Assembly: GCA_013396755.1 (NCBI GenBank)
Contig: VWZF01003012.1
Location: 154,240 to 218,239 of the forward strand
Length of the DNA: 64,000 nt
Origin: Sclerurus mexicanus
Lineage: Eukaryota > Chordata > Aves > Passeriformes > Furnariidae
Reading direction: 5' to 3'
Notes under the pieces: model-generated
The model's input: the letters and a program-made list of their open reading frames with translations, nothing else
Database searches by the model: none
What the model was told of the DNA's origin: nothing
Position numbers and translations under genes: made by a program
Shown: positions 40,801-53,070 of the stretch, piece by piece
Layout: the number at the start of each line of letters is the position of its first letter
Position numbering within the stretch: the first letter of the stretch is position 1

Positions 40801-41199
40801 TAGCAAATAACTATCACCCACGTAGATTTCTTTAAGATAAGGTATTTCATGTTTCCTCATTATCACAGTAAAAGCATCTTCCCCACAATACTGGCACTAA
40901 CTTTATAGACAACTTTTAAGAAGGGGGCTAGGCTGGCTTTACCATTCTCATTTTTAGTTCACTTACATTAACTAAAAAGCAAACAAAAATGCAGTGAAGT
41001 CACTGCAACTCCCCACCACTACTTTCCTTCTTGATACAATTGAAATGCAACATTCCTCTTCCACCTGCCCATGGGATTTAAAAAAGTTACAGCTTGAGGT
41101 CACTCTTAAAGGTCTTCCAGCTCTGCATCAATGACTGAATGTGCTCAGGACATACAAATGCAATTCTGCCTCTAAACATGATTCATACCTAATGCACAG

Positions 41200-41761
41200 G
41201 ACCTTCCTCTGCTCTGCACTAGTGCAGCCTCACCTTGGATATTGTGGGCAGTTTTGGGTACCACAATATAAGAAAGGTATTAAGCCATTAGAGAATGTCC
41301 AAAGGAGAGCAACGAAGATGATGAAGGGCCTTGAGGGGAAGCTGCATGAGGAGCAGCTGAGGGTACTTGGTCTGTTCAGCCTGGATAAGAGGAGGCTGAG
41401 GGGAGACCTCATTGCAGTTACAACTTCCTTGTGAAGGGAAGAGTTGGGGCAGGCACTGATCCCTTCTCTGTGGTAACCAGTGACAGAATCCAAGAGAATG
41501 GCCTGAAGCTGTGCCAGGGGAGGTTTAGGTTGGGTATTAGATAAAGGTTCTTCATCCAGAGGGTGACTGGGTACTGGAGCAGGCTCCCCAGGGAAGCGGT
41601 CACAACACCAAGCCTGACAGACTTCAAGAAGCATTTCAATGATATTCTCAGGCAGATAGTGTGACTCTGGGGGATGGTCCTATGCAGGGCTAAGGGGTGA
41701 ATTTTGATGATCCTTGTGAATCTCTTCCAACTCAGCATATTCTGTGATTCTGTGAGTCTGT
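41200..41761 (+). mobile_element. CR1 LINE, 3' part with intact octamer tail, plus orientation
   Basis: Starts in the end of the reverse-transcriptase region (TATTGTGGGCAGTTTTGGG, then GTCCAAAGGAGAGCAACGAA, CTGTTCAGCCTGGATAAGAG and AGGGGAGACCTCATTGCAGT). It continues through the 3' UTR and ends in ATTCTGTGATTCTGTG-type octamers. The preserved tail marks the true 3' end of the insertion. Frames inside it, on both strands, are remnants and not genes. Confidence 0.93.
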
Positions 41762-44700
41762 GACTGACAAAGTAACTGTTGACAGACACGTGAAACGAAG
41801 GCTAACAAGCAAGACCCAAATGAAAGGTCAGTCATGCATAACACAGTCAGAAAGAGGCATAGATCTATTATGCAACAGGAATAATGGAAATGCTGGCCTA
41901 TTTACCTTTCCACCCCAATTTACTCAATAACAGAAAACATTCCTGGAAGGATTAATAACTGGGAATGAAGAAAGATCAGAAGGATTAAAGACTGATATAC
42001 ATTTCAATACAGAGAAAGATTTAAATACAAGATGTGCTTTTTCTGAATTGCCTCAGTTAAAGGAAGAAATCAGATTCTTGAAAAATGCTGTAGCCACTTG
42101 CTCATGTTTAAGGAGTCAGGAGCAGCAAGAAATTGCTTCACTCATTATATTTTAAAAAGAAAATTACATAACTGAGTGTTATCTTGTGGTAAGCCTAATA
42201 TAATTTGAATGAAGCATATTCCAAGAAATTAGATCACTCTCCTGGGCACGAGAGCAACTCAACCAAACAATTCTGGACACATGCAAATTAGGTGCCTGTG
42301 AAATGACAGAAAGAAAGCAGGAAGTCTGTGAAATCTGCATGTCCAAAGCTAAATGTCAGTAAAATTTTCAAGACAGTATTTTCAATCTATGTGCCGAAAC
42401 TCCGAACAAGTGCTTATTGGAACACATTACTCCTTCAAGGAACACAGTTTAAAGTGGTTTTTCTAATAGGGAAGCACTCAGTAAATTAAGAAGCAAAGTG
42501 CCAATCTAATCCATTCTATGTCCTTCAGTGTGCTGTAGCAACTGGTCCAAAAGACATCGGAATGCAAGAGTAGTTTCTGTGGCAAAGATGAATCTAAAAG
42601 TTAAATTCTGCGACAAATACAAGTCTGTTCACAGCTTGCTCTTTTCTTCTTGATACTAGATCATTCATATAGGAGAGAAGATTATCCTTCTCTTTCGTTT
42701 GAAGAAAATGGACAGCTACCATGGTTAGAACTCCCATCCAGAATTCAAGAACAACATTATGTTAAGGGAAACAGATCTCCTCTGCTTCTGTTCACTTTCA
42801 GCCTGCTGTAAAATTCAGGTTCTTAGACTTCACAGGAACTCTTCCTTGCCTCTGAGCTATCTAACTTACTAGGTTTTAAGTATTTCAAGTAATTTCATGC
42901 TGCAGAATAGAGTTCCTTAATTATTTCACACCTACAGCAATCTGACTGCATAACGCATGTCTGGTAGCTTTACTGAATGGATAGGCATGGCACATTGTGG
43001 AGTAACTACAAATCTGATATGCAGGAGACAAACAATAAGTACTAAACAATTTGTGACAAGGACTGTTACATTTAGCCTGGGCTCTCCCAGGAAACAGGAT
43101 GCCAATGTTCAAGTAGTCCAAGGACATTGTCCTTGGCATTCTCTGTCCAGATAGCACTTTGTCCCAAGCATTAAGTATTACACAGACTGGAGCATTTTCT
43201 GTGGAGATATGATCATTCATGGTGAGAAAAGCCAGAATTATACTCTTAGGTTTTGTACCTTAACTACAAAATGGCAGGTTTTTTCTGCATAAAAATCATA
43301 TATAAAAACAAAAATTTCATTTCAAAGTACAGCGTGTGCAAGATGGCAGAAAGCATGTATCAGGTTTTCAGGATGCCATAGTTCACACTGTACTAAGATT
43401 AGCCAATTTAAGGAAATTTGAGAAAAAGATTATAGCATATGACTGTGCTTCTAAAAAGGAAAAATAAGATCTTACAGAAAAGAACTATCCAATCTGCTAG
43501 AGATATTTTAAATATCATTATAAAGTGCATCCTATAGCTAGTCAGAAATATAGAACCTCAAAAACGAAAGATCTCTCAGGTTGGATATTCAGTATTTCAA
43601 ATGACAGAAACTGAACATCATGCAGATGTACTTCCTAGCATAATTTCTTTGTGGGCCTTGTGCTTTCCTTCTCTTCCCCACTACACTACAGAGAAGGACA
43701 AACCACTTTAAGTATCTAATTTAGAAGTCAACCAATATACCTGACACACTTTTCTTTCCTACTTTTTGCTTACTATTCTCTTCATACAGACAGGTGTAAA
43801 GAGACTTGGCTTCCAAGACTGCAATTCTCTTACTGACCGTATTTGATTCCTAACTTTCCCCTGTGTTATGGTTTCCAATGGCACAAAACACCAGAGAATT
43901 TGTGCTTCATGTTCCACTTCACTGTGAAAAGTGAGAGCAAAATTTGCACTGTGGACTTCAACATTAATATAGTTTAATTGGATAAGCTGTGTTCTACCTC
44001 AAAATGCAAATATGATGCTTTAGGGAAAAAAAAAAACCCTAAACCATTTTTAAAGATCTATGTGAGAAGCTGAATCAGTTCCACAAACCTCAATGATTTG
44101 ACCTAAGTTTAGCAACAAAGGAAGTGGAGGACAGTCAGACACATACACAAACAGTACAAGAGATAGCAGTAATGAAATGTGAGTGTTTACACATATGGGC
44201 ATCTGAGATGGAGTAACAGAGGGACAGTTTTACAACACCTGTGTTACTTCAGAGTTATTCTACAGAAAGTGTGATGGATGAAATCTAAACATTTCCATAG
44301 ACAAGGAACTAAAATCCATTAAAATCTTGCACAGAAAAGCCAGCCCATGAACCAAATTTGAAAGCCATACACTAAAAAAGCAAAGTAACAAAAAAGACGT
44401 AACTCAGATTTTGACTATGTGAGTAGTATCAAGACATGCACACCACACATGAATAGTCCACTACCATTTTAGGTAGGACTTCTGGCTACAGGAGGGTACT
44501 GCAGAAATGTTGCATAAGCTTTCAGTGCTAGACATGAATGGAACAAAGGCTTCCTTGACAAACTCAAGTCATTTACTGGTGTAAAAGGACTTATCTAAAA
44601 TTCATTACCATTTTGACATGACTTTCAGAAGGCAGAAATTTTTTTCCATCTTTTTTTCCCACCCTGTTATTATAGAACTTTAGTGATTTAGCAATACTAT

Positions 44701-45831
44701 AGTGGAAAAGTTGAGGAAAACACTTTTTTTTTTTTTTCATGTTTGTCTGGGTTTGCTCCAACCAGTTGAAAAGTGTATATTTCAGAGTATCATGAGACGA
44801 GATGAGGAATATACTAACTATGAAGAAGAGCCACAAGCCTTAATGCTTCTACTTCACATGACTGGAAGTACATTCACCAAACACATGGTCAAAATCATGT
44901 GACAAAAGACACTGACATGTGAACAAAGATGCAAATTCACCCTCACAACTGCAGTAGGGCAGATGAAAGAAGAGCTGCAGAGTTCTAGGCAAAGAGGCAG
45001 AAGGGAATGGCCCCAGAGCACTGTCCTGCATTACTTCCTTACAACCTATCAGTTTGAATCTCAAAAACTTAAGGTAAATGAAGAAAAACATTAGGACTTA
45101 AGGCTAGGGATAAAGTAAAAGGACTTTAATTTTTTTAGGCTTTAATAGGGCAAATTATAAGATGTTTATGGAGATTTTACTCTCATCACCTTCATAGCTG
45201 CCAGCAAGGCAAGTCAGGAAGGCTGTACTTCCTGACCCGTGACTGAAGCTTCCTGTAGACACTCCTGGAGAACATACAGAAAAGGCAGACGACAGGTTGG
45301 GAACACCCAATGCACTTCACTTGTTTCTGGCACAAGAATGAGATACACATATTTTTGCACTCTTTGCTTCCTGTCTGCTCCTGCTCCAGTAGCGATCACC
45401 ACTGATTGAGCTAGTGCTCCAGAAGTCCTGTTTCTTCCTGACTTGGTCTTCCTGCAGCAGCCCTAATCCATGCCTGTGCTCTCCTCCTGCTGCTTACAAT
45501 ACAGCCCTTATTCCCCTCTGGTATTAAATATTGCTTCTGTTTTCCTCTTAGTTGTCTTCTTCAGACATCACCATCTTTTATCTCGCCTTGTAAAGCCTAC
45601 ACATGCTACCCCAACTACCTGCCTTTCCTTCTCCACCTTCCATCCACTTTCACTGGGTGGGATTTTTTAGGTTGTGGATTGTCAGTTCTTTTAGTTATTA
45701 AAAAATTACCTTACTGAGTTACTATTTCCTTCTTCTCTCGCTCCCCTCCTGACAGTGTCTCAGGGACAGAGATTCCCTACCTGTAAAGCCCATTCTCATT
45801 CTGCAAAGGAACATTTTTTTCTCAGGGTGGG

Positions 45832-45845
45832 TATATAAACACGTG
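45832..45845 (+). promoter_or_regulatory. TATA-like box fused to an E-box
   Basis: TATATAAA at 45832-45839 is followed directly by the palindromic E-box CACGTG at 45840-45845. It lies in a locally GC-richer stretch within the intron, and a purine-rich stretch follows. It resembles a TATA promoter, for example of an alternative transcript or an old LTR, but no gene start is visible after it. Confidence 0.2.
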
Positions 45846-47816
45846 GGGATGCTCCTGAGCCACAGCAGCAAGAAGCAAGCCAGACGAGGAACTGCAGGGT
45901 CAGTGAGAGTGGCTGCAGTTCCTGCTCCCACTTGGGGATGCATTTATGCTTCAACTAGTTCTTTGTCACATACTTCTCCAGGGTAAATTCATATGCAGAC
46001 TCTTTATTCCCCAGCCTCTCTGGCTGAAACATTTTACAAGTAATTGTGAAATTAGAACTAAAAGACCAGGTGATAATGGAAAGGAAGTGCACAACATGAA
46101 GGATAAGCCCAAACATGTCTGGTATCTTCAGCAGTACTGAAAACACTTCAGAGTTGTCAAAGGAACATGGGGGAAGGGAGAGAGAATTATGTACTTCATG
46201 AATGGTGCCCAGAAGCACAAAGAGTAAGGCAAAATATAAAGACACTTGTTATGTAGTTCCTGAGAAATGAAATTGAAAGGTAAGTCTGCAAAACACTACT
46301 TGGAGAATTGCGCAATGTGTTCCAAAAGTTACACCACCTTCTGAGAAAACAGCATATGTAAGAGATTTTTATGCACACTTTCTAAAGTACTGAAACCCTA
46401 TGGAATCCTTTTACACAGTTCATTTGGATTTTTAGACAAAAAGAAGACAACAGTAAAGAAAAATATTAAAGTAGAATCCACAAGCTTCTAAAATTAAAGT
46501 TGCTATATAGAACTGAACTCATAAGAAACCAGCAATAGTTTCAGCATTTAACTGTTCCATCAGTATTCATGTAATCTACTGCCATTAGCATAAATGTGCT
46601 ACAATCCTTATCACTTACTAAAGTCAAACATCTATCTCAGAATCTTGGAGGAGGCAAATTCAGCTCTTTAAAAACACTGGCCATTCATACAGATTACTTA
46701 AAACTACACCAAAACATGCATATTTGATGGGAATTAGAAAGTAGTGAAGGAAAGGAAGCTGGATGGGTCCTTAAAGTCAGAGCAGACTAGGATAAACAAC
46801 AGTATATTATATGAAATCACAAATTAAATTACTGTAGCCATGAAAGGTATTACACAAAGAACACCAAAAGATTTTTGCCACTTTATTTAAGAATTACATA
46901 TTGGAGACCTATTCAGAAGACTTACCTGAAGTAAAGTTATAGAAATGTGAATTGGATGTAAGCAGCAAATCCATTGAGAATTTACATTAATAAGAACATT
47001 GTGGAGGCAAATTAGATAACGTGTATATGGCTGCACAAACCATGAATACCAGAGTATGTTTGGGCAACAAGAAAATGCTGTCAAAATTAATCTGTCACAT
47101 TAATTGTATCTGGACCTCCTGTCAAAACTAGTCTCAATTCAGTATGAGTATTAATATGCTTTTATTATGAGGACAAAGTACATTCGTTTATCATAAATCT
47201 GCAGGACTTCTTATCAGGGGCTTCTCACCAGGGACTTGAAATGCTGCTTAGAATTCATAAAAAGTGCCACGAAACCAGATCCGATCTATTTAAGCTTAAA
47301 ATCCATATCATGCTTTGATGGTTTTGGTACCAAATGAATATTCATAGATCTGTCATCTATGTTTGCACCAACTTTTAAAGTGAAAATTAAAGTGGCAATA
47401 TCGCATACCTGATTTTCCCCAACTTCAGTCACTCTAGTCCTTCCTTTAAGCAGCAAGTTATTCAGTGAAGAGATCCCCAATTCTAGAGAGCAAGGAAAAA
47501 GGGAAAAAATTACATAAGTGACTATCAATTACAGCTACAAATGCAAATTATTTATAATGAAGAGCAATGTAACTTCATGTTTCCAGAAGAAAATAGCTAC
47601 CAACGGGGAGAGTCAGGAGCTTCTCCAACAATTCTTTGCCAGGCACTATGAATGTCAGAATGACTGAGCTACTTCCATTTATGAATGAATTCAAGGATTA
47701 GAGGCTACCATGTTTCACAGCAGTGTTGGAGGAAACTTCCACTGATTTGTGACTCTCTGGTCTTTATTCTCATATCCCCATATGTTTAAACACTGTTTAA
47801 AATACATAAATAATCT

Positions 47817-47838
47817 TTATATATATACATATGTATGA
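47817..47838. repeat. TA-rich simple repeat
   Basis: Short alternating tract TTATATATATACATATGTATG. No other signal nearby. Confidence 0.7.
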
Positions 47839-50800
47839 CAGTTATATGAAGTAAATAAGGAGCAAGGATACAAAAGCAGTAACTACTTAAGTTTTGGCTG
47901 TTTACTCCACTAGAGTCAGACTAATATTGGTGGGAGTATGTGGAAAGGCCCTGAACCAGATATATATTCCAACATTTTTTTTTTGCAAGATTAGCTAGAT
48001 AATCTTTCTTAGTGATCATACCTCATATTACTGGTAATACCAGGTAGTTCAGGGAATAGCTGATTTGTATTAAATCCCACTAAAAATGTGTAACTTGGCA
48101 GTTAAATCTCATGACGTGTGTGAGGTTTAGCAAACAAGTTTATTATTGAATTATCATCCATAACATCTGTTACCAAGTTCAGCAGTTCTCAGTTAAAGGA
48201 AGGATGGATTACAAGTACTGCAGGCAATAACAGAAAGGAAACACCTTCATAAGAGCTGGCTCTGAGTGACAAAAAGAATCACTGCTATTTGAAGTAGTAG
48301 CAGATTATTTACTGCTGTTAAACCTGTATTCAAAAAAAAAAAAGCCAAACACAATAAACTAGAACACACCCTGTATTTAGAGAGCATCCACCTGTAGTGA
48401 CAAACTGTCATGGCACCACTCATGTATCAGAAAAGGGCTTCAAAAGAGACAGAAGCTTCGAGGAAAGCTGAAAACTCAAAAAAAATCCAGTTCACACTTC
48501 AAATGTGCATGCAAAAATAAGGTAAATGTTGTAGTAGATTAAATTTTATGCATTTTTTATGTTAGGCAGGGCAATATTTTGCAGATTTTATTTTTAAAAA
48601 AGGCAAAACAAACCCACACACAAAAAGCCCCACCTCTCTACTGAACTTGACATATCTGATGTAGCATTCATGCTACATGGCAAGGCATTTGCTTGCTGAC
48701 TTTTACTGAGGTCTTGTTTGTCATATTTCAGCCCTTCCTTGTTCGCAAACCAGGGAACGCAGTCTTCTGTTTTTTTCTCAGACTGACATAAGAAACATTT
48801 AAAAAGTAAAATTAAAGGGTTTTTATCTTTACTCATGTAGTTTTCAGAAAAGATTGCCAGAAAAATTATGGACTAGAAACAAAGTGCTTAGAGAGACAAG
48901 AGCAAGTAAAATAGACTACAGAAGCAGAAAAATGCTATATCAAAAGAAAAATGTTGGGGAGAAAAGGGAGAAACTTGTCTGCACAGCACTACATGTCAAG
49001 AGCCCTGATTACCTTTTTTATTAGGATAGAAATCTGGGTGTTCAAAAAAGAAATACTTCACAACAGTGGATTACTAAAAGAAACAGCATTAAGAACTGGC
49101 TATAACTGCCTTGAGGAAAATAATGTTTGATTATTGCATAGCCCTGACAGCCACACAAGGAGACACTGTGAAAAGTATGAGATTTCAGTCTCCTTCCTTT
49201 GGCTAAGGAGTCAGACAACAGGCTTTTACTCTTTTTTTATTCTTAGTTACCTCAAAATAACGGAGACAAAAGTAAATTTAATTAACAGAACAATAAGCTT
49301 GTCAGAATCTACAAAAGGTGCAGAGTTACTGGATGAGGCTAGAAAACTACAGATCCCAAAGATGGGACAGGTAGTTGGAGCAAAGCAACACAGCCACAGA
49401 GGCACGCAAGAAAAGCACTTCAGTATCACAATACTTGGGCTCAAAGAAACTATATAAACCATGTAAAATATTCAGAATACTTGTAAATAGAGTTATGACG
49501 ACTCTTTTTTCCCCCCAGTAAAATAACCATACCATAATAATGACAGCAGAGTGGAAAGAATGGTTGTTTGCAGGTACTGTGAAGGCACTGACAAGGCATA
49601 CTACTAATCAGGCTGTACCTACTTTCTATCAAGTCTGGACAGTTTATTGCAGACTTGCCCACATCACCACTCTTTCATTAAAAAAGTCAGTTATAACTAG
49701 CAGTTGTCTAAGTGCTATCATTTGCATGAGAATTTGAAGCTTTATGCTTGTCTGAAGACTTGCTTTCAAGCCCGTATTTCTAAATAACAATTAAATTACT
49801 GATTTAACCAGTTATAAGAAATCATGAATGCTGCCACACTGCAGGTGATTTCTTCATTATTCTGATATTATCTGCTCCAATGATTTCTTAATTTACTTAG
49901 TCCACCAGAGCTTAAAAGTCATACTAGCTTTTTTTGAGCAGATTGCTATGAAACCTGTGTATGAAAACAAAGATGGCAAGGTACAAATCAATAGGGTAAA
50001 TGAGATATGGGTCACCTTAGAAAGGTGAAACATATCTACATCTACAGTGCTTCTGCTGAGGAGAGACATGTTTTTTTTAGAAACCTAGATGCCAAGGAAG
50101 TATATTTTAATGGGGCAGTTACAGAAGCATCATAAGCATTAACACACTTGAGAAAATTAATATTGTTATTACTAAGTATCAAATTCAGAGAGGAAAATCA
50201 TTAATGTAGCCCTGCAACATTTCCTAAGTTTTTTTCTAATTACACAAAACAGGCTGAAATTTGAGACAGAATTTGAAAACATCACACGTAGAGTAAGTTT
50301 CAAAAATGTATTCATGTCATAAGGAAAATTATTTTCTCAGCTAAAGAGACTATGAGTTTAAGATACATGAACAACTAGTTAAATAGCCTATAAACATTCA
50401 GTCCTTTCCATTGGAAGAAAAAAACCAGTGAACTCCAGCAGTTTCACTGGTTTATCCATAAAAAAATTATTATTTAAATTTTATATTGGGTTTCACTGTC
50501 TTCATTAGAATACCTAACTTTTTTATTCTTTGGCAAACTATGAAGAACAGAAATGGAAAAAATATCAAGAATTACTCTAATAATGTTCATCCCCATAGAC
50601 ATACATAATACATACACACAGATTTACAATCACCCTTCTATTCCAGCCAATGGCAAAGTCACATATATACAGAAAATTATAGACAGCCAGTAAAGCATAT
50701 TTTATTAATTCATTATGAAGCTTATAACTGGTACACCAATTCACTTAACAGAGCCATAATGAATGTGAACGGAGTCAGTAAACATCAATGAGTTCAGAAC

Positions 50801-51290
50801 TGTGTACATTTGGCACCAAAAGAGCCATAAAGTATGTAACATTAAAGGTAAGTTGAGAAAAAAAAATAATGAAAGTCCATTTTAGTTTCTCTTATTCCTA
50901 TCAGAGGGATATAAATCTCAAACTTAGAGTCCTTTAGAGAACAAACTAGAGAGAGACTTTAGAGGAAGATACTTCTATTCACCAGCTTAGCCTAAAAGAG
51001 GACTTGGGACAGCGGCCTATTTAAACTCATCTCAGAACACCTTTTCTCCACTTCAAACATTGTTTGAAAGAGCAACATTAAGATATTTCAATCCTTTATA
51101 ATGTTTGCATTTACTGCATTTGGCATCCAGAAATCTCACCAAAGGAAAAAAAAAAAGGCAAACAATCCTCTTGGAAACTAGCAGGAAACTTCTGGAAACT
51201 ACAAAACTGACCTCCCGGTCATGTTTATCTGTGCTGGCATCAGGCTTTCCTATTTCTTCTCTGTGCTAATGAAATTCTTTGGCTCATTAG

Positions 51291-51406
51291 TGACACACGT
51301 GTCTACTTGGAAGATGAACGGACAATGCTGTATGAACATATTAAGGAGAAGACTGAAAAATACCTTGGTCAGAGGCTGGAAGTACAGAAATTCAGCTACA
51401 TAAAGG
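51291..51406 (+). other. Exon-like open segment, unknown, plus strand
   Basis: Open frame on the plus strand between CTCATTAG and AAAGG/GTGAAAA. The peptide starts DTRVYLEDERTMLYEHIKEK and is charged and helix-like, unusual for random AT-rich intron. The frame stays open on both sides (about 105 codons from roughly 51210 to a stop at 51531). No family recognised. It lies only 250 bases from the opposite-strand segment at 51661-51826, so at most one is likely to be genuine. Confidence 0.2.
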
Positions 51407-51660
51407 GTGAAAATTTGTATTTCATTCTAATTCAACACACTAAACTTTTAGTATGGAGAAATTCATTATGCCTCACAAAGTTTGAGAGCCTAAGCCTTTC
51501 TAAAGTGAAGGGAAACATATTTGTGTCCTAATACATCTTTCTCAAATTATTTCACTACCATAAAGGCACTCCTTTTTATTGTAAGGAAACAGCTGAAAGA
51601 GTATAATACTGTCAGGAGTTTTGGTAGGAGGAAGGTGCATTTAGTGGCATGTTTTCACAC

Positions 51661-51826
51661 CTGCCAATATAGACTTTGAGGACCTGACAAAAGCAACTTC
51701 ACTGATGTATCAGATAAAGGACGCAATTTACTTAAATTCTTTTCTTCAAAATCCAGTATGAATAAACCCTTAGCTCTTTGCCTTATATCACCTAGGTGGC
51801 AATCAACCTGTGTGCTACTACAAATC
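51661..51826 (-). other. Exon-like open segment, unknown
   Basis: A 166-base segment on the minus strand is open in only one frame. It is preceded by a T-rich tract ending TTGTGTACAG and followed by a GTGTGAAAAC donor. The deduced 55 residues are mixed polar and hydrophobic, with the stretch KGLFILDFEEKNLSKLRPL near the middle and LLLSGPQSLYWQ at the end. I do not recognise the family. It lies in what I take to be the CDC42SE2 5'-UTR intron, so it may be an unannotated exon, a relic or chance. Confidence 0.22.
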
Positions 51827-52636
51827 CTGTACACAACAAAACCAGACAGGTCGAGGGAATCGATGGAACAAAAAAAAAATCCCATCCAAAACTACCATAG
51901 TTCACTGTTTGAAGTCCTATCGACCCTCAAGTTCTGTCTTTTAAAGCACTAGAAAGAATGATAATCTGTTAATGGACATTAAACACCTCCCTTCTCCACA
52001 AGCAAAAAAGGACCTAGCAAGTCATCAGATATACAAATGACTCCCTTGCCTACATAGCGGTGCTCAGTCTTCATAAAAACAGCCTTGAAAAAACACAACT
52101 TGTTTTCTTAAGGCAAAGACTGTCAAAGTCATCACTTCCCACACTTGCACTCTCAAAAGGAGGCCTGGCATTTTGAAGGAAAAAATACCACAGTAATAAG
52201 CGTTATTAGTATGACAGATTGCGTACAACAAGTGAATAGCATTGTAAAAACAAAATACACCAAGTAATGTGGGAGCACACACAGACAGCTCAGATCCAGA
52301 GATGACTGTACAAGTTCAGGACAGTCTGACTGTTCATGTTGCACCAGGCTAATGGCTCGGCTCTGCTCTGCTGGTGCCACAGACTGCTCTCATGAGCTGA
52401 CTCCTCTGACTCATCTGAACTCTGATGCAGCAAGCGCATTTCAACTCCACATCCTTCTTCTGGTTTTGCTTTAGGGTTTGTCTGTGCAATGGCAGAGTGA
52501 AGAAGTCCACTCTCTCAAGTGATCTAACACAAAAGTCATGACTCAAGTCTGCATTTTGAACCCATACCAATGCCTCTGTAATTCTCAATAGCAGTGGGTC
52601 AGTATTTTTAAACTCCTAAGTTAACTCATTAAAATT

Positions 52637-53070
52637 TCATAGAATCATAGAATATCATAGGTTGGAAGGTACGCACATGGATCATTAAAGTCCAGCTCCT
52701 GGTCCTGTACAGGCCAACCCCAACAGTCACACCATGTGCCTGAGAGCATTGTCCAAACACTTCTTGAACTTTTTCAGGCTTGATGCTGTGACCACTTCCC
52801 TGGGGAACCTGTTTCAGTGCACAACCACTCACTGGGTGGGGAATCTCCTTCTAATACCCAACCTAAACCTCCCCTGACACAACTTCAGGCCATTCCCTCG
52901 GGTCCTGTCACTGGTCACCACAGAGAAGAGATCAGTGCCTGCCCCTCCTCTTCCCCTCAAAAGGAAATTGTAACTGCAATGAGGTCTCCCCTCAGTCTCC
53001 TCTTCTCCAGGCTGAACAGATCAAGTGACCTCAGCTGCTCCCCTTCTATACCTTTCACCATCTTCATACT
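52637..53070 (-). mobile_element. CR1 LINE, 3' part with octamer tail, minus orientation
   Basis: Begins with TCATAGAATCATAGAATATC, the inverted octamer tail, then GGTTGGAAGG and the same blocks as the 41.2 kb copy in reverse, up to the Pol-end motif around CTCCAGGCTGAACAGATCAA. It belongs to the same family type as the copy at 41200-41761 but in inverted orientation, about 11 kb away. Confidence 0.93.

Noticed and set aside
41230..41789. Overlapping 134- and 123-codon frames on the minus strand
   Set aside because: They lie antisense within the CR1 copy and carry no gene signal of their own.
48594..48836. Minus-strand frame after TTCTTATGTCAG
   Set aside because: Acceptor phase fits the 51.8 kb segment, but there is no good donor in phase with the next candidate and no recognised family; not enough to call an exon.
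52300..52588. Minus-strand frames with protein-like peptides
   Set aside because: The two best-looking frames overlap in different phases and neither has a convincing acceptor.
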